Assembly (NCBI RefSeq): GCF_037042905.1
Contig: NC_087247.1
Span: 43,189,920 to 43,253,919 of the forward strand
DNA: 64,000 nucleotides
Reading direction: 5' to 3'
DNA from: Lytechinus pictus
Taxonomy: Eukaryota > Echinodermata > Echinoidea > Temnopleuroida > Toxopneustidae
Shown here: positions 60,940-64,000 of the stretch, in pieces
Layout of the letters: every line of letters starts with the position of its first letter
How positions within the stretch are numbered: the stretch's first letter is position 1
Position numbers and translations under genes: made by a program
Notes under the pieces: generated by a model
Told to the model about the DNA's origin: nothing
The model's input: only the letters and a program-made list of their open reading frames with translations
Databases searched by the model: none

Positions 60940-62055
60940 ATCAATAAATGTCTTCAGAAAATTGTGGCAGACAAAGCAGAAGGGATTTTGATTGTCCCAA
61001 AGTGGGCATCGCAACCATGGTTCCCTAGATTATTACAATTGTTAATTGATACACCCATTGTCCTGCCACAAAGTGAGCAGAAGGAAACTGGGAAAATACA
61101 TCATCAGGGTGATAAACTCATTTTGCTCGCTTGCAGATTATCTTGGAGTCGCACAAGGCAAGAGGCATTCCAGAAGGAGCTGAAGCAGTTATATTGGCTT
61201 CATGGCAACAGTTTACAAGGAAGCAGTACACATGTCCTACATAGGGCAATGGATTCAGTTTTGTCATAGGAGATCGACTGATTCGTTGCAGACATTAGTC
61301 AGTGAGGTTTTAGACTTCCTATTGACAAACCTAATGCAAAGAGGTGTGGCATATAGTGGAATTAATACAGCAATATTTGCTGTTGGAATCTACACTCTGT
61401 TGCAAGGTGGGAAATCAATAAAGGATGATCAGATAAAATCAAGGTTTAGGAACATAATCTTCAACCTGAAACCACCCAAGCCTCATCACACAGACATCTG
61501 GGATTTCCCTGCATGACTTAACATAAAATTTTGCTTATAATCCTGATATCACCACAGCGAATCCAAACATTCCATCTTTCGAGAATAGACATGCTAGATT
61601 TGCAGAAAGATCAGGCAAACTTCGTGATCACAGAATTGCTGAAGCAGAGTCGACCAGGCAACAGTGGGGCGACCGTTTGCTTAATGGAGTACCCATACGA
61701 CAAGTGATTATGTGTTGTGGAAACTCTGAAGCAGTATTTGACAAAGACAGAATCGCTATGCGGAGAAGAAAAACAGCTTTTGGTCACTTACAAGAAACCT
61801 CACTGTGGGGTATCGAAAGACATAATAACTCACTAGTATAAAGGTTTATCCCGCTCAGGAATTGACACTGCAAAATATAAGCCCCACTCTACAAGGGCAG
61901 CCTCAACATCTGCAGCTAAAGAACAAGATGTCCCTGTTTGTGAGGTTATGTCGAAGGCTGGAATGTCATCAGAATACACTTTTCGAACTTTTTATTATAA
62001 GCCTGTAGTGAACACATTCCTGGACAATTTCCAAAGAGCAATTTTGGAAGCTTGA
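60940..62055 (+). pseudogene. Decayed DIRS-like tyrosine-recombinase retroelement
   Basis: Three pieces in order. First, 60940-61270 codes the segment after the reverse transcriptase/RNase H of DIRS elements (ILIVPKWASQPWFPRL, LACRLSW). Second, after a +1 frame change, 61202-61516 codes a recombinase core-binding domain (YIGQWIQFC, LDFLLTNLMQRGVAYSGIN) ending in a stop. Third, 61597-62055 codes the catalytic half: LLKQSRPG, LLVTYKKPH, PHSTRAASTSAAKE (His-x-x-Arg) and FRTFYYKPV (nucleophile Tyr), ending in TGA. Breaks: a frameshift near 61200, an in-frame stop at about 61701 (after PYDK), another at about 61835 (after ITH), and loss of the segment that should hold the first catalytic Arg. It is dead. 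Most of the reverse transcriptase is absent and no flanking repeats were found. Confidence 0.8.
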
Positions 62056-63402
62056 GGATTTATAAGATAGTTTCATCATCAAGCAGGTACATTTTTAGGA
62101 TATGTTGTAGACTAGTGGCATGGAAGGCCAGTTTTTTTGTGACTCTTTTTTTGTGTGTGTCTAGTTGATACAACACATCATGACAATGAACTCTTTGAAG
62201 TATTAAGTAATATGCATTCAAACTGTTCATGTATGTTTGGTAAGGACTGGCACATTTTTCATAAGAAGCATTGATATTTTTTATCTTCATGACATGATTT
62301 CACAATGTTCACAAGTCCTGGTAATGAAATTGCAGGTCATCATTTGATGTTATCAAAGTATTTGTATGTTTAGAGTTTTTCTAGTGAACCCAAAGTGGCT
62401 TTCAATATCTCACAGAATCCCCTATCTAGAAGTTACGTGATAAAATGTATAAATGAGAACTTACCCGAGTTTGATCTTCATTTTTTCTAACAGAGAGTGT
62501 AAGGATGTGCCCTACCCTCCCTCCCTTTACTTCAATACTAAGGTTACCATGGTTACAGTCTTTATTCCTTGACTGATTTGAAGGTACATGTAAGTTTCTG
62601 TTTAATCATAAGTTTTCCCTCTGGTTCTTCTAATTTTTCACTACTGATACCACTCGACCACAAAAGTTGTAGGTATGTGCCGCAGGCGTGACAAAAAAAC
62701 AGGGGCATTGGAATGGGCTTATTGTAAAAACGAGGGTCTTCGGAATGGGCTTCGGAACTACAAATGTTTGTGAAAACGGGGGTGCTTGGAACGATTTGCT
62801 TGCATGTGAGTGCGTATGCATCCCTATGGAACGGGCATACGTGCATGCAGCTAGCCCGGCGGCATGGGCGCCAGGTGCGCTCACGCAGAAGCAATGGTAA
62901 GACAGCGCTCTGGGAGCCGCATCTTTTTAATACCAAAAATGCAGCTCATTGAAGAGGATCAATACGGCCGGAATGGCGTAATGAAAAATATGCGAAGCTT
63001 TGGAACGGATTTCTTTTTTCTCGATAAGAAGAAAATGCTATGCTATGGAAAGGCTTTCTTTGTTTTTTTCTCAATATGATAAAAATGCTATGCTTTGAAA
63101 TGGAAATTTGAGTGTAAAAATGGGTGTCCTCTCCGCGGCACATACCCACCGTGCATTACATACTGAGTGCCTTCTCCGAGATTGTCCCACCTTATCTGAA
63201 CAAGGTTTCATGCACTGACATCTCTAAATGAATAACCCATGACCGTTAAAACCAAAATAAGTTACAGACTTTGTATTCCATAACACAATGCCCTGAAATT
63301 CATTTCAATGTTTCACAATCGATTCAAGTAACATTGCAACAATTCTACCACATTCCCTCCCACTACTCAAATACAAGAATAGGTCCCAGTTTGGGTTAAG
63401 CT
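62056..63402. other. Region between the DIRS remnant and LZTFL1, including its probable 3' UTR
   Basis: No coding exon seen. The right half is the expected 3' untranslated sequence of the minus-strand LZTFL1 gene. An AATAAA on the minus strand near 62558-62563 is a candidate poly(A) signal, though it lies beyond an inserted repeat (62672-63146). Confidence 0.4.
62672..63146. mobile_element. TIR repeat element GGTATGTGCCGC
   Basis: 475 bp with 12-bp perfect inverted ends, GGTATGTGCCGC and GCGGCACATACC. The interior is rich in GGAATGGGCTT / GGAACG / AAATGCTATGCT repeats. No target duplication is evident. It lies in the 3' flank of LZTFL1. Confidence 0.55.
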
Positions 63403-63525
63403 CTAATCATCTCCTTCAAATTTCTTCAACCTTCCACGGAGCTCTTTGATCTGATCATTCTTCTTGGACAGCATAGACTTGAGATTCTTGTATGCACCAG
63501 TCTGGCTGAACTTCTTCTCCAATTC
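63403..63525 (-). CDS. LZTFL1: Last exon of leucine zipper transcription factor-like 1 (BBSome regulator)
   Basis: A single exon of 40 codons plus stop TAG, preceded by acceptor ATCATACAG at 63526-63534. The peptide begins ELEKKFSQTGAYKNLK, contains KKNDQIKELRGRLKKFE and ends EGDD. From memory of the vertebrate protein, LZTFL1 ends with the same arrangement: ELEKKF, QTAAY, KKNDQIKDLRKRL, then a short acidic end. It is a coiled-coil segment. Known role: LZTFL1 binds the BBSome and limits ciliary trafficking of membrane proteins such as Smoothened. Earlier exons lie to the right of the window, as no other matching exon is seen in 63526-64000. Confidence 0.85.
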   Translation of the reverse strand, partial: ELEKKFSQTGAYKNLKSMLSKKNDQIKELRGRLKKFEGDD

Positions 63526-64000
63526 CTGTATGATAAATAAAAAAAGATTGGTACACAACATAACATTTTCGAGTTGACGAGGCACATAGGTATCATGTTA
63601 TAACCCCCCGGGCCATAGCCTAGTCTAACATTTTGTCTTGTCATTAATGGCAATTTGATAAGTGTTTAAGAATTGGATCTAGATATAGATCTAAGCGTAA
63701 TTAAAGCCTGTATAAGGGTACCGGCACTTTTAGGGTGCTGATTCATTCATGGCAACGCGAACGACCACAATTTTGTAAAGATTAATTCCCGCCCATGCGT
63801 ACTCTTATTCCGAAGACGCATGTCATGAATATTCATATTGGGGTCTGGAACTGCGGTGGGAAAAATAATTTCGCTCCCTGTTCTGGGAGGCTTATCCTGC
63901 CCATATGTTTGTGTAATAAACATTCACATCAGCTCAGAATGGCTTCAAATTCTGAATGAAAATTCTAAGACACCTGTGTATTTCATGTTTTCATTTCTGT
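63526..64000. other. Intron of LZTFL1 (expected)
   Basis: Non-coding by inspection. No further LZTFL1 exon or transposon ends recognised before the window ends. Confidence 0.4.

Larger units (their letters stand above)
54409..60940. other. Gene-poor region right of the fibrinogen-related gene
   Basis: 6.5 kb with no exon I can support. Contents: G-tract (54556-54571), TA run (55482-55512) followed by an ATTT-rich retroelement-like tail (55513-55700), C-tract (56994-57005), AGT/AGC trinucleotide repeat (57422-57570), and an 84-bp tandem duplication (58378-58545). A short frame at 60591-60681 ending at a GTAAGG donor could be a first exon but has no recognisable domain. Confidence 0.5.

Noticed and set aside
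62562-63079. Overlapping frames of 60-124 codons on both strands
   Set aside because: All lie within the GGTATGTGCCGC repeat element and show no domain.

Overview
The window looks like metazoan nuclear DNA, most likely from an echinoderm and probably a sea urchin. It is AT-rich, its genes are split into short exons with GT-AG introns, and the long non-coding stretches are packed with small DNA transposons, tRNA-derived SINEs, microsatellites and G/C homopolymer tracts. The species assignment is inference from repeat style and gene families. No bacterial operons, CRISPR arrays or phage genes are present.

Left part (1-20,290): three paralogous secreted DNase I-like genes. Gene A (minus strand, only exons 1-3, running off the left edge) and gene B (plus strand, complete, 8 exons, 281 aa) are head to head. 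Gene B and gene C (minus strand, complete, 8 exons, 275 aa) are tail to tail. Exon lengths and phases are almost the same in all three, and the catalytic residues are intact in B and C. Gene C uses a GC-AG intron.

Middle (24,036-41,883): one large minus-strand gene of 10 exons coding for about 1971 aa, a single-pass membrane protein. It has a signal peptide, an N-terminal region resembling the C2/MNNL domain of Delta/Jagged Notch ligands, what looks like only the first half of a DSL domain, about 41 EGF repeats (39 in one 4.6 kb exon), a SEA-like juxtamembrane region, a transmembrane helix and a short tail with an NPxY motif. This is the most interesting gene here. Between genes C and D lie a TTAA-flanked inverted-repeat element, a TIR element with 161-bp internal repeats, and another inverted repeat.

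Right part: a complete five-exon minus-strand gene (48,525-54,408) for a secreted 383-aa fibrinogen-related lectin with PAN/apple, EGF and fibrinogen C-terminal domains. A decayed DIRS-like tyrosine-recombinase retroelement lies at about 60,940-62,055. The last exon of the BBSome regulator LZTFL1 (minus strand) lies at 63,403-63,525.

The transposon record is unusually readable. One hAT-like element sits inside another, each with its own exact 8-bp target duplication. A TTAA element interrupts a minisatellite element, and a TA-flanked palindromic MITE splits an older MITE. The four main gene families all encode, or probably encode, secreted, surface or ciliary proteins, but nothing in the sequence shows that they act in one pathway.
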